In this document: piece after piece, positions 55,447-64,000 of the stretch
Numbering within the stretch: position 1 is the first letter of the stretch
Layout of the letters: each line of letters begins with the position of its first letter
Assembly (NCBI GenBank): GCA_000750105.3
Contig: JPHH03000007.1
Coordinates: forward strand, 372,001-436,000
From: Tolypocladium sp. Sup5 PDA-1
Lineage: Eukaryota > Ascomycota > Sordariomycetes > Hypocreales > Ophiocordycipitaceae
Reading direction: 5' to 3'
DNA: 64,000 nucleotides
Notes under the pieces: generated by a model
What the model was told of the DNA's origin: nothing
Database searches by the model: none
What the model saw: only the letters and a program-made list of their open reading frames with translations
Translations under genes and position numbers: made by a program

Positions 55447-56941
55447 ATGGCCAAGGTGTTTGACGCGGCCGAGGGTAAGTCATCGCCAGTCGGCTGTGCT
55501 GGCAGTTGTCCGTTGCTGACCTCAATTGCCGACAGTCGCCTCGCACAACTCGCGCGACAGCTGCTGGGTCATCTTATACGGCAACGTCTACGACGTGACC
55601 GACTTCATCCCCGCCCACCCCGGCGGCTCCAAGATCATCCTCAAGCTCGCCGGCCGGGATGCCACCGAAGACTACGACCCCGTCCACCCGCCCGGCACCC
55701 TCGAGGAGAACCTCAAGCCCGAGGCCAAGCTGGGCCGGGTAGATCCAGACACCCTGGTCCAGCAGGACGCTTCCGCCGTCAAGTCCGCCGCCGACGACGA
55801 CGCCGACGCGAGGCCGCCTCTGGAGTCGCTGCTGAACCTGGACGAGATCGAGGAGGAGGCCACCAAGCGCATCACCAAAAAGGCCTGGGCCTACTACTTC
55901 TCGGCCAGCGACGACCTCTACTCCAAGCGCTTCAACAACTCCGTGTACCGCGACATCCTCCTGCGCTCCCGCGTCTTCGTCGACTGCACCGCCTGCGACC
56001 TGTCCACGTCGGTGCTCGGCAACAAGGTCGGCGTGCCCTTCTTCATCGCCCCGGCCGCCATGGCCCGCCTGGCCCACCCGGACGGCGAGCACGGCATGGC
56101 CAGGGCCGCCGCCCGCTTCGGCGCCATGCAGGTCGTCTCCAACAACGCCTCCATGACCCCCGAGCAGGTCGTCGAGGGCGCGCCGCCGGGCCAGGTCTTT
56201 GGCTGGCAGCTGTACGTGCAGAACCACCGCGACAAGAGCGTCGCCATGCTGAAGCGCATCAACGCCATGCGTGACCGCTTCAAGTTCATCGTCCTGACCC
56301 TCGACGCCCCCGTGCCCGGCAAGCGGGAGCTCGACGAGAAGTCAAACTTTGAGGGCGGCAACAACGTGGCCGCGGCCGTGAGCGACGGCGGCGACGACAA
56401 GCGGCCCGGCGGAGGCGGCGTCGGCCAGCCGCTCTTCTTCGGCACCGCCTCCGACCTGACCTGGAAGACGACCCTGCCGTGGCTCGCTCGGCACACCGAC
56501 CTGCCCATCGTGCTCAAGGGCTTGCAGGCGCACGAGGATGCCTACCTGGCGGCGCAGTACGCACCTCAGGTCAAGGCCGTCATCCTTTCCAACCACGGCG
56601 GCCGAGCCATGGACACGGCGCCGCCCCCGGTACACACGCTGCTCGAGATTCGCAAGTACTGCCCCGAGGTGTTTAGCAAGATCGAGGTTTGGGTCGACGG
56701 TGGCATCAAGAGGGGGACAGACGTCGTCAAGGCACTGTGCCTCGGCGCGACGGCAGTTGGGCTCGGGCGGGCGCCGCTCTTCGGCCTGGGTGCTGGAGGC
56801 CAGGCCGGCGTGGAGCGAGTGTTTGAGAGTAAGTTGAACCTGAACGAAACCCCAATCATCGTGACACAGTTGTGGCTCTCCGGTGAGGTGTGGGAGCAAG
56901 GGGGTTAAGGCGATGCGTCCTCTGCGTCACTTTAAGCCTTG

Positions 56942-56972
<31 letters not shown>

Positions 56973-57327
56973 ACAGCCGCCTCGGATGCATATTGCCCAG
57001 GGGAAGGATAAGGAGGCGGCATGTGGCTGGTGATATCTACCACTACAAGTACTGACACTCGATGGTGCAACACAGTCCTCGAGGCCGAGACGGCCACATG
57101 CATGCGTCTGCTCGGCGCAAAAAATATCTCGGAGCTGGGACCCAGATTCGTAAGTCGGACCAAGTCGGAGGCAGGCCCAGGCTGCGCCCCGGATATCCTT
57201 GGCCATCTCACCTGCTAACTGGCGTCTGCCCCGCGTTTAGATCAACAGTCGACGTGTGGAGAGGGATATCTACGATGGGGATCCGGGGCTGGACAAGCGG
57301 GGGCTGTGGACAAAGGCGAGGCTGTAG
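55447..57327 (+). CDS. Flavocytochrome b2-type L-lactate dehydrogenase
   Basis: Four exons: 55447-55474, 55536-56828, 57076-57149, 57241-57327 (493 residues). The protein starts with a cytochrome b5 domain (about residues 5-85) holding both heme ligands, FIPAHPGGS and DYDPVHPPG. An FMN-dependent alpha-hydroxyacid dehydrogenase domain follows (about 115-480): FFIAPAAMARLAHPDGEHGM, FGWQLYV, the catalytic His in ILSNHGGRAMDTAPPP, and GIKRGTDVVKALCLGA, with RAPLFGLG. Yeast Cyb2 oxidises L-lactate and passes electrons to cytochrome c in the intermembrane space. Here residue 5 is already the b5 domain and there is no targeting sequence, so the enzyme would be cytosolic or its substrate different. 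Intron 3 (247 bases) is unusually long and holds a CT repeat. Confidence 0.9.
56942..56970. repeat. CT dinucleotide microsatellite
   Basis: About 14.5 units of CT inside the second intron of the flavocytochrome gene. It is a polypyrimidine stretch but lies about 105 bases before the acceptor used. Confidence 0.9.
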
Positions 57328-58690
57328 CCTGTCGGCGTGCGTTGATGCGTGCTTCTGTGGGCATATTCAGATGCCATCGCCAGACGCAGCCTCGGCTCGT
57401 GAGTTGGAGACTTGTTGGAGGATGGGAACGTGGTTGGTGCAAGGAGGCGGCTTGGCGGCGCACTTGGCGGGGGTGGGGGCAGGGAGACAGTGTACAACGT
57501 GCTCCTGGATCAGTTAATAACGGATACAGCGCAAGCATCTATCATGCCTCGCATGCTGGTTTCCGATGGCATGACGTCGCGGGGGAGGTCGATCACGCAC
57601 ATCTGGCCGGGGGAGATGAGGATTGGCGGTTTGACCAGATGGCGGTGATGAAACCGCCGTAGCGCTCCGTTCGCAGTACAGCGTAACCGTCCGTATCTCC
57701 TCGTCTCCTTGTCGCTGTGTGTCTGCCATCGTCAGCCAACCCCTGCACGGGTACCGAGGGTCGCAATCGATATTTCGTGCAGCAGTTGTAGAGCCAAGTC
57801 GCCAAGCCAACATCCCCATGATCCCAGCGCCGCCATCCCCTCCAAAGCTGAGTGCGCCGTGGGGAAACAGCCGTGGCCTGCATTGGCCGGCGCAGGATTG
57901 GCCAGCCCGAGCAGAGCGCAATGTCCTCACGACCGGGTGGGTCGAGACCAGACAGGGGCGCGATCCCGCTGGCTGTTGCGACTGCAGGGACGACAAATGA
58001 CAATCGGAACTGTAGCGCCTCCATCACGGAGCAGCCGGCTCCGAGCTAACCAGTGTAGTGCCATCTTGGACGTTTTGGGGCGACTTGTCTTTGCACATGG
58101 GAATCCGTGGCAGCCTTTCCTTTTCCTTCTGATCCGGACCCTCTCCGGCCGTCTGGGTGGCGCGGTTACGGTTGAGGCTCCGGCGTCCTCGGGTTGCATC
58201 CAAGCATTCGTGCGTACTGGTACTACCTTGATGTACATTGATCTCGGAGGAGGCGGCTTCGGTGGCGACATCGACTGGGCCCTCACACCCAGATGCACGG
58301 AGGATGCTGTGGGATGGCGAGAAACTTCTGTCGTCTCGGGGCCCTTTGGTCGCTCGATGCGGTAGTCGGTATCCGAGTCGAGCGAGTCGAGCAACACGGC
58401 GCCGTTGCTGATCCCACCACGCCCACCCACCGCAACCGCGCATTCTCTGTTCCGAGTGGCGGCGGCATCTGGCAGATGGAGAGCGGAAAAGTGGAGGTGG
58501 GGAGCAAGCGCAGATGAAGAGGAAGAGGAAGACCAAGAGACGCTGGGAGAATTGACGTTGTCTGCGCTTTGTGACTTGCAGGTGGGGGTGCTCATCAAAG
58601 CGTTGGAGGAAGAGTGACCCAGTCCGCCTGCCGCGTGGGTCGCATTTGCATCGTCGTAGGATTGAACTTGCCCTACCTACTCGTAAAGTC

Positions 58691-58734
58691 GTACGAGTAC
58701 GGACTATGTAGTACATACGGACTACAACTTGGCT
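58691..58734. repeat. TACGGACTA repeat cluster
   Basis: Units ACGAGTACGGACTATGTA and GTACATACGGACTAC in 44 bases; same family as elsewhere in the window. Confidence 0.6.
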
Positions 58735-59158
58735 ACCTTATCTGGAGCCACAAAGTGAATTGCCAGCAGGTGATTGATTTCCTTTGCGGCTCAGGTGTAT
58801 ACCAGCAGACGTTGTAGCTCATTTAGTACCACCCTTGCTTGATAGGTCGGTCGAGGTCCCTTTCTCCTCTCTTGGCTCGCGGGGAAATACGCCCGCCTGT
58901 TCCCGCAGTCGCCTGGGGAATGGGAACGGTGAAGAAAAAAAAATCACTGCCCACCTCCACCGCAGGGCATGGGCAGAAGGGCTCGTCCGTAAACGGAACC
59001 ACCCCCGGGGCCCGTAATCAAAGTTTCACGGCCATGCGCTGGATCCGTCCAACCGTCGCCCAACCCAAGCCTTGCCCGGCCTATCCACTTCCACATGCCT
59101 GCCTGCCCTGCCAGACCATCCCAATGATCCCACGCTCCATCGTGACGGGCGCCGTGCT

Positions 59159-59181
59159 ACTCCGTACTCGTACATAGTACC
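59159..59181. repeat. ACTCCGTACTCGTACATAGT repeat copy
   Basis: A reverse-complement copy of the same short repeat family, in the gap upstream of the DUF3712 gene. Confidence 0.5.
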
Positions 59182-60275
59182 GTGACCCGTCGCTGGCTCT
59201 GCTCCAGATGACCAGTTCCTACTTCGGCCCTTTGGCCGCGTCCTGGAGGGCTGCTCCCCATCTCGCCACCGGGGAATGGGTGAGGGGAGTCTGGCTAGCC
59301 ATGCTCATGTCATATCATATCATATCATGCCTCGTCTTGCCTGCGCCGTGGTGAGTGCTTCGCAACTTTGTGCTGCCAACTGCGTCGAGGGCGCGAGGCA
59401 CGCCCGGGATCGCACATGTCGTCAACGGCATCCCTGGAATCTATTTTTTGCCTCTCTTCACGTGCGCGCCGTCACAAGCAGCCGAGGGATCTCCAGACTA
59501 GCGGGCGCGCATGCAAGCCTCTTCCACCACTCCATCGCTCATCGCACACACTCAACCCCCCCCATGCCCGCAGGCAGGGCTGCCTCGACCGTCCCCGGCG
59601 CCCTCTGCGCTGCCTTGGGCTGCCCATCTGCGGGGCCAAGTCTGGGGATGGCGAGATGGGCGGCTGGTCGCTCGGGCCATTGCCGCCTCTGGCATGGCGT
59701 CTGCGCCCCCCCGGCCGGGGCCCACCGTGGGCTTGCAGGGGATGGCGGAGATCACGGCCCAGTCGCGAGTACAGTGGTGCAGCGTCGCAGATTGCAAGGG
59801 ATCCCGTTGCTGCGCAGTTGCGGTTGCAGAGGACTGACAGCAGCCCGTCGTCAGTCGTAGGTACAATGTACTTCAAGTGCTTGCAAGTTGGGGCGTTGTA
59901 GGTTGCCCTAGCGCGTGCTATTCGCTGGCGCCTCTTTCGGAGTTGCTCCCCCCCTGGTGCGCCCAAACTCTGCCACCCGCCAGCCGGCCTGTATTTAAGA
60001 ACTGGCGATATCCAAATCTGAGATTGACTCTGCTCCTCCTCCCCGGTCCCGTGCTGCTGCTCTCGTTTCCGTTCGCTGGAGGCCGTCACCGTGCTCGTCC
60101 TGAAGAAAGAGAGAGAGACTTTCCATTCTCGCGCCGTCGCCGTTTCGTCTCGCCGCTCGCAACTTGGCTCCAGGCGCGCCAAACGCGATTCTCCCCTCCC
60201 GTCTCTTCGTCGCACCACGGCACATATAATCACAACCAGCACGCCCCCGGTCACCCGTCGCCGTCACCCATCACC

Positions 60276-61541
60276 ATGTCCGACTCCAAGCACGAGGTCT
60301 CGCAGACCGAAAACGGCGCCCCCATCAAGCGCAGCAAGAAGCGCGCCTGCGTCAACCACTGCAAGCGATTCTGGTGGCTGCACCTCATCATCTTCATCTG
60401 CATCACCGTCCTGGTCGTCTGTCTAACGTGAGTATTCCCTCCGATTCCTCACAATGCATTGTTGCTCGCGCGCGTGATGCGCCACGCATTGGGCTGCCTC
60501 CCCGCACGGCATCCCCAAGACGTTGGCCACACTCGCCGCCTTCGACATGCGTCGGAAGCGACAGCTCCAATCTGACCAATCATGCCTGCAGCATCTTCGT
60601 CGGTGTTCCCAACATCGCCCAGTCCAAGGTCAATGCCGCCGACCTAGAGGTCCAGAGCGTCAATGTCATCAACGCCAAGTCCGACTCGTACACGATGGAG
60701 ATCAACTCCACCATCACCACCGACGGCACTGTCAAGGCCGACATCGACTCCTTCGAGGGCAAGATGAGCCTTCAGGATGTCGCCAACGCCCCGGCCTTTG
60801 CCACCCTCCAGTTCCCCCAGACCAATGCCGACAAGCATCAGGACGTCAACATCAGCCAGACTGTGCAGATCACCGACATGGAGGCCTTCAAGCAGTTCAA
60901 CATTGCCTTCTTCCAGAACGAGACCCTGCGCGTTAGAATCGCCGGCAAGACCAAGATCCAGCCCGCCGGCCTCAGCCGCAAGTCCGACGTCGACTTCGTG
61001 AAGATTCTCAACCTGGCTGGCTTGAACCTTCTCAAGGGCACCAAGGTCACCGATGGCACCGTCGATCTTGGGGCCAGCAAGGGCAAGCCCAACTTCAAGG
61101 GCACTGCCGAGATCCCCAACGCCTCCCACTTCACCCTGGATATTGTAAGTAGTCGCCTGTGCTTTTCGACTCTGGCGAATCCTTCGAGCTCGTTGCTGAC
61201 AGGCTGTGTAGGGCAATGCTACCTTCACCAACTTTGCCGATAACAAGAATCTTGGCAACCTCACCATCAACAACCTCCTCCTCCGCCCCGGCATCAACAC
61301 GGTTGACATCACTGCCGAGTTGGACCAGCTCACAGTCCTCGACATCATCGCCAAGAAGCCCTACTGCGAGAACGGCATTGTTCCCTTCCAGCTGCTGGGC
61401 GTCGACGTCCAGAACCACGGCCAAAATATTCCCTACTTCCAAGCCGCCCTGGGAAGCGCCAACCAGACCGTCGACATTGACATTGGCTCCATCCTCAAGA
61501 AGACGCTCGGCGACGCCTTCAAGCTCACGTGTACCCACTAA
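60276..61541 (+). CDS. DUF3712 / LEA-2-like membrane protein
   Basis: Three exons: 60276-60427, 60592-61144, 61212-61541 (344 residues). A type II membrane protein: a basic cytoplasmic start (IKRSKKRACVNHCKRFWW), one transmembrane helix (LHLIIFICITVLVVCLTIFV, interrupted by intron 1), then a large lumenal or external beta-rich part of about 285 residues. That part has the repeated Asx/Thr-rich beta strands seen in fungal DUF3712 proteins, which resemble LEA-2 folds (SYTMEINSTITTDGTVKADI, GNATFTNFADNKNLGNLTIN, VDITAELDQL). Several N-glycosylation sequons (N-x-S/T) are visible and the C-terminus ends LTCTH. Relatives are found in vacuolar or cell-surface membranes of filamentous fungi; no activity is known. 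Confidence 0.85.
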
Positions 61542-61976
61542 GGTCGCCTATACATTTAGCAGGGCGCGATGTATGACGGAACGATTATCTTGGGTACGAG
61601 GGGGTCCTTTTGTGTTGCGGCTGGCTGCGTTTTTGGTTTAGAATGACGTCTTTTGTGTATCCTCTGCCAGCGTTTGTACGACTCTGGTGTATGGGTGGCT
61701 TACCCGGGTTGGAGACGACGGTGTGGTTAAGAAGCGCAGGTGGCGGCGCGTTCTGATTCATGATACCTCGATGCGCTTGTAAGTACAAGGCTGGCACAGT
61801 CCAATATAATGTTCAATGCATTTTCAGGGTATCGCTCCTATCCTGGGCTGCCCCTTTCGATCGAATCGCCTCGTGTGTGCCTCTCATGTGCTATGCTATT
61901 GTACAAGACCTCCGAGAGTGCTCGTAAAGAACCGAGGTCGGGTGTAAACATCGGTCTTGTCTATATTGCGCCCGTT
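61542..61976. other. Convergent 3' intergenic region
   Basis: 435 bases between the stops of the DUF3712 and HCNGP-like genes. No feature is supported. Confidence 0.6.
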
Positions 61977-62911
61977 TCACTTCCAGCCGCCTTTGCGCTT
62001 CTCGCCCCTAGCGAGGCCACCAGCACCGGACGAGGTGCCTGCGCTGGTGGTCGTAGAAGGCACAAAGTCGATGGAACTTCTGCCGCCGCCTGACCGGTCT
62101 GCTTCCCTCTCCTTGGCAAGCGTCTCCCGGCTCTTCCGCAGCTTTTCCACAAAGGCCGACTCGGGAAACGCCGTGGGATCCCATAGGTCGGGCGACACTG
62201 TCGTCTCGTACTGCTGCTGCCCGTCGAGCCCCGCGAATTCCAGCAGCTTGTCCATCACGCTCGGGTTCCGCAGCGCCGTAGACTGCTCCAGCTTCTTGTT
62301 GAAGTGCGTGCCCTTTTTCTTGAGCGCGAGGAATTGGTCAAAAGTTTTGCTCACGCGGGGGGGCGGTGAGCCTGGTGGGGACGGAGGGATGTCCAGGTTG
62401 GGGACAGACGGGAGGGTGAGATCGTGGATGGCGGCGCGGTTGGCAGAGTAAGGCGATGCTGGGGCTTCGGCCTGATCATCGTCACTGGCCATAGGAGAGG
62501 CTTCCATGGGTGGCAGTGATGGTCCCAAGGGAACTGCGCTTTGGGGGGCAGGCTCAGTGACGAGGGGAGGCTCCTGCGGCTCTGGCGCCGGCGGCGGCGT
62601 AGCCTTGGGGGATTCCGCGGCTATGCAATGATTTAGCACATCTGCGACATGAAGACTGGAATATTGCTCAAACAGGACGACTTGCTTACCTGGTTTGGCC
62701 TGGGCCTTGTCAGCCTCGGTTGTCATTGAAGCGGCCTTTTGGGGTGCCTGTGGTGGGTGGGTGAGCGAGCGTCAAGATAGGACGGAACACCAAATTCTGC
62801 AGCGCGCACCTCTGCTGCTTCAAGCTGCGGCTGCTGCTGCGGCTGCGGCTGCGGCTGTTGCTCCTCATCCCCCTCATCGTCGCTGCTGGCATAGCTGACG
62901 AGAGCAGCCAT
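61977..62911 (-). CDS. HCNGP-like (SAP30BP) nuclear protein
   Basis: Three exons on the minus strand: 62911-62810, 62747-62690, 62620-61977 (267 residues). HCNGP/SAP30BP proteins act in transcription and in splicing of short introns. The N-terminus MAALVSYASSDDEGDEE is the family tag, followed by a Pro/Gln repeat coded by a GCTGCG-type array (about residues 18-31). After a Pro-rich disordered middle, the HCNGP domain spans about 165-235: THFNKKLEQSTALRNPSVMD, KLLEFAGL, YETTVSPDLWDPTAFPES and FVEKLRKSRETLAKERE. The C-terminus is Ser/Gly-rich and basic. Intron borders are all GT-AG with phases 0 and 1. It is divergent from the Arg/Ser-rich gene, with 488 bases between start codons. Confidence 0.87.
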
Positions 62912-63399
62912 GCTTTGCTTGCCCTGGCAGTGACGCCCGCTTCATGAAATGGGCGCGAGTTGCAGCGTCTTGCAAGATCCTGGCCAGATGTTGTACATGA
63001 GGCAGCGGAGGTGGGTGAGACCACATCTGGACTAGCGGGTCATCCCCACGGTCTCCCATTGGCAGGGAAAACCGCGGCCCTTCGAGCCCCACTCCTGTTC
63101 GATCTACGGCCCCGAGCCTGCAGACATCAGACACTTGGACCGTTCATCGACCGCCGAGCATCACCATCACCATCGCAACCACCACGACGACAGACGCTGA
63201 GCCCTTCATCCGCCGCAGCCAGCCACAGCATTCGAATTTCTCAAGGCCCACCCAGGCGCGTCCTGTGGGTCGCGGCCACCTGTGCACGCGCGCCCGACGC
63301 ACGTCGACCTAGAAAACCTGGCCCAACCTTGGGACCGCGGCCAAAAAGTACTACTCACACACACACAACGTAGCGTCTTTCTGAGCTTGCGAGACCACC
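62912..63399. promoter_or_regulatory. Bidirectional promoter, HCNGP-like and RS-like genes
   Basis: 488 bases between divergent start codons. No TATA box is evident; a short ACACAC run sits about 45 bases before the right-hand ATG. Confidence 0.5.
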
Positions 63400-64000
63400 A
63401 TGGCTCGGCCAAGAGACTCGCGCTCACCAGCTCCTGCAGGAAGCCAAGACGGCTCGCGTCGCCAGCGCAAACATGATGACCGGCGGGACAGAGACCGACG
63501 TGATGACGGGAGGGACCATCGCCGACCTAGCAGGTCGCGCAGTCCTGATGTGAGGAGCCCTTCTCGCCTAGCCTATTCCCTTTCCCTTGATCTCATCGTC
63601 GACAACCAGCACCAACATCGTGATCGAGGCGGACGTGGCCGCGACCGAGCCCACGACCGCGACCGAGACTTGATCCGCCGTCGAGAACGCTCTCCAGCTC
63701 GGCGAGACGATGGCTACTACCGAGGTGGCCCCCGCGACCCTCGTGACCCCCGTGACCCTCGCGACTACCGAGACAACAGGGAAAGACGCAGATCCCGCGA
63801 CAGATACGCAGCGAGACCCCGATCGCCGGATCGCAGGCGAAACCGTAGCCGTGATAGCAATACGAGTTACAAGAGCCGCGACGATCCCCGCGACAGGGCC
63901 CCCTCGCGTCGTGAGGGAACAGCTGACTCGTCTGCGCGCAGCAACAATCAAAAGGCGCAGCCTGGCGATGTTGCAAGGGCTAGGCCCGACGAGGTTGGTG
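63400..64000 (+). CDS. Arg/Asp/Ser-rich (RS-like) protein, N-terminal part
   Basis: The frame from this ATG stays open to the right edge, so the gene is cut off. The visible 200 residues are extremely rich in Arg, Asp and Ser: RRQRKHDDRRDRDRRDDGRD, then a triple PRD repeat (GGPRDPRDPRDPRDYRD) and SRDRYAARPRSPDRRRNRSR. Such tails belong to splicing proteins; SNIP1/Pml1-type FHA proteins and SR-related factors are candidates, but the diagnostic domain would lie beyond the edge. A likely intron runs from GTGAGG (about 63550) to AACCAG (about 63609): it is 60 bases, in frame and without stop, and removing it joins SRSPD to HQHRDRGGRG. Whether it is spliced cannot be told here. Confidence 0.7.
   Translation, partial: MARPRDSRSPAPAGSQDGSRRQRKHDDRRDRDRRDDGRDHRRPSRSRSPDVRSPSRLAYSLSLDLIVDNQHQHRDRGGRGRDRAHDRDRDLIRRRERSPARRDDGYYRGGPRDPRDPRDPRDYRDNRERRRSRDRYAARPRSPDRRRNRSRDSNTSYKSRDDPRDRAPSRREGTADSSARSNNQKAQPGDVARARPDEVG

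Larger units (their letters stand above)
57328..60275. other. Gene-poor intergenic region
   Basis: 2.95 kb with no supportable gene. Frames of up to 260 codons are open on both strands at the same place, which reflects GC-rich composition rather than coding. TACGGACTA-family clusters lie at 58691-58734 and 59159-59181, and a short CATAT repeat near 59.31 kb. The last part is the promoter and 5' leader of the DUF3712 gene. Confidence 0.5.

Noticed and set aside
57709..58598. Open frames of about 220 codons on both strands
   Set aside because: Frames overlap on both strands, lack any domain or hydrophobic pattern, and occur in GC-rich DNA where stops are few; treated as chance.

Overview
The window reads as nuclear chromosomal DNA of a filamentous ascomycete. 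Genes are split by short GT-AG introns of about 45-70 nt, the DNA is GC-rich, start codons have Kozak-like contexts, and the gene set (PalF-type arrestin, ARG-13-type ornithine carrier, WSC and DUF3712 proteins, SHR3, CDC6, JAC1) is that of Pezizomycotina, probably Sordariomycetes. An order such as Hypocreales is a guess. There is no sign of viral, plasmid or bacterial DNA, no CRISPR array and no recognisable transposon. I rebuilt the spliced genes by hand. In every multi-exon model the phases agree and the total length divides by three.

Left part (1-23 kb): the first 7.5 kb holds no gene I can support. Then come PKR1 (V-ATPase assembly) and, convergent with it, a sucrose/glycoside:H+ symporter. 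Next is a very large RhoGEF with DH, BAR and SH3 domains (1937 residues in this model). A complete ten-exon telomerase reverse transcriptase gene follows, convergent with an MBOAT/wax-synthase-like membrane acyltransferase.

Middle part (23-41 kb): a 2.7 kb gene-poor stretch carries one tRNA-like structure. It is followed by a Zn2Cys6 regulator, an uncharacterised acidic protein, the mitochondrial thiamine pyrophosphate carrier, a nucleoside hydrolase with a GC-AG intron, a RED/IK-type spliceosomal protein, and, divergent from it, the translesion polymerase scaffold REV1.

Right part (41-64 kb): a small GPI-type WSC protein, the ER chaperone SHR3, the mitochondrial ornithine carrier, a TspO/MBR protein divergent from CDC6, the PalF/RIM8 arrestin, the Fe-S co-chaperone JAC1 divergent from a flavocytochrome b2-type dehydrogenase, a DUF3712 membrane protein, and an HCNGP-like splicing protein divergent from an Arg/Asp/Ser-rich protein that runs off the right edge.

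The genes are mostly housekeeping and do not form a pathway cluster. I found no convincing new system. The points most worth a second look are a dispersed TACGGA(C/G)TA palindrome family confined to intergenic DNA, the tRNA-like element with an abnormal variable region, the GC-AG intron, three ubiquitin-binding motifs in REV1, and the flavocytochrome b2 homologue without a mitochondrial presequence.
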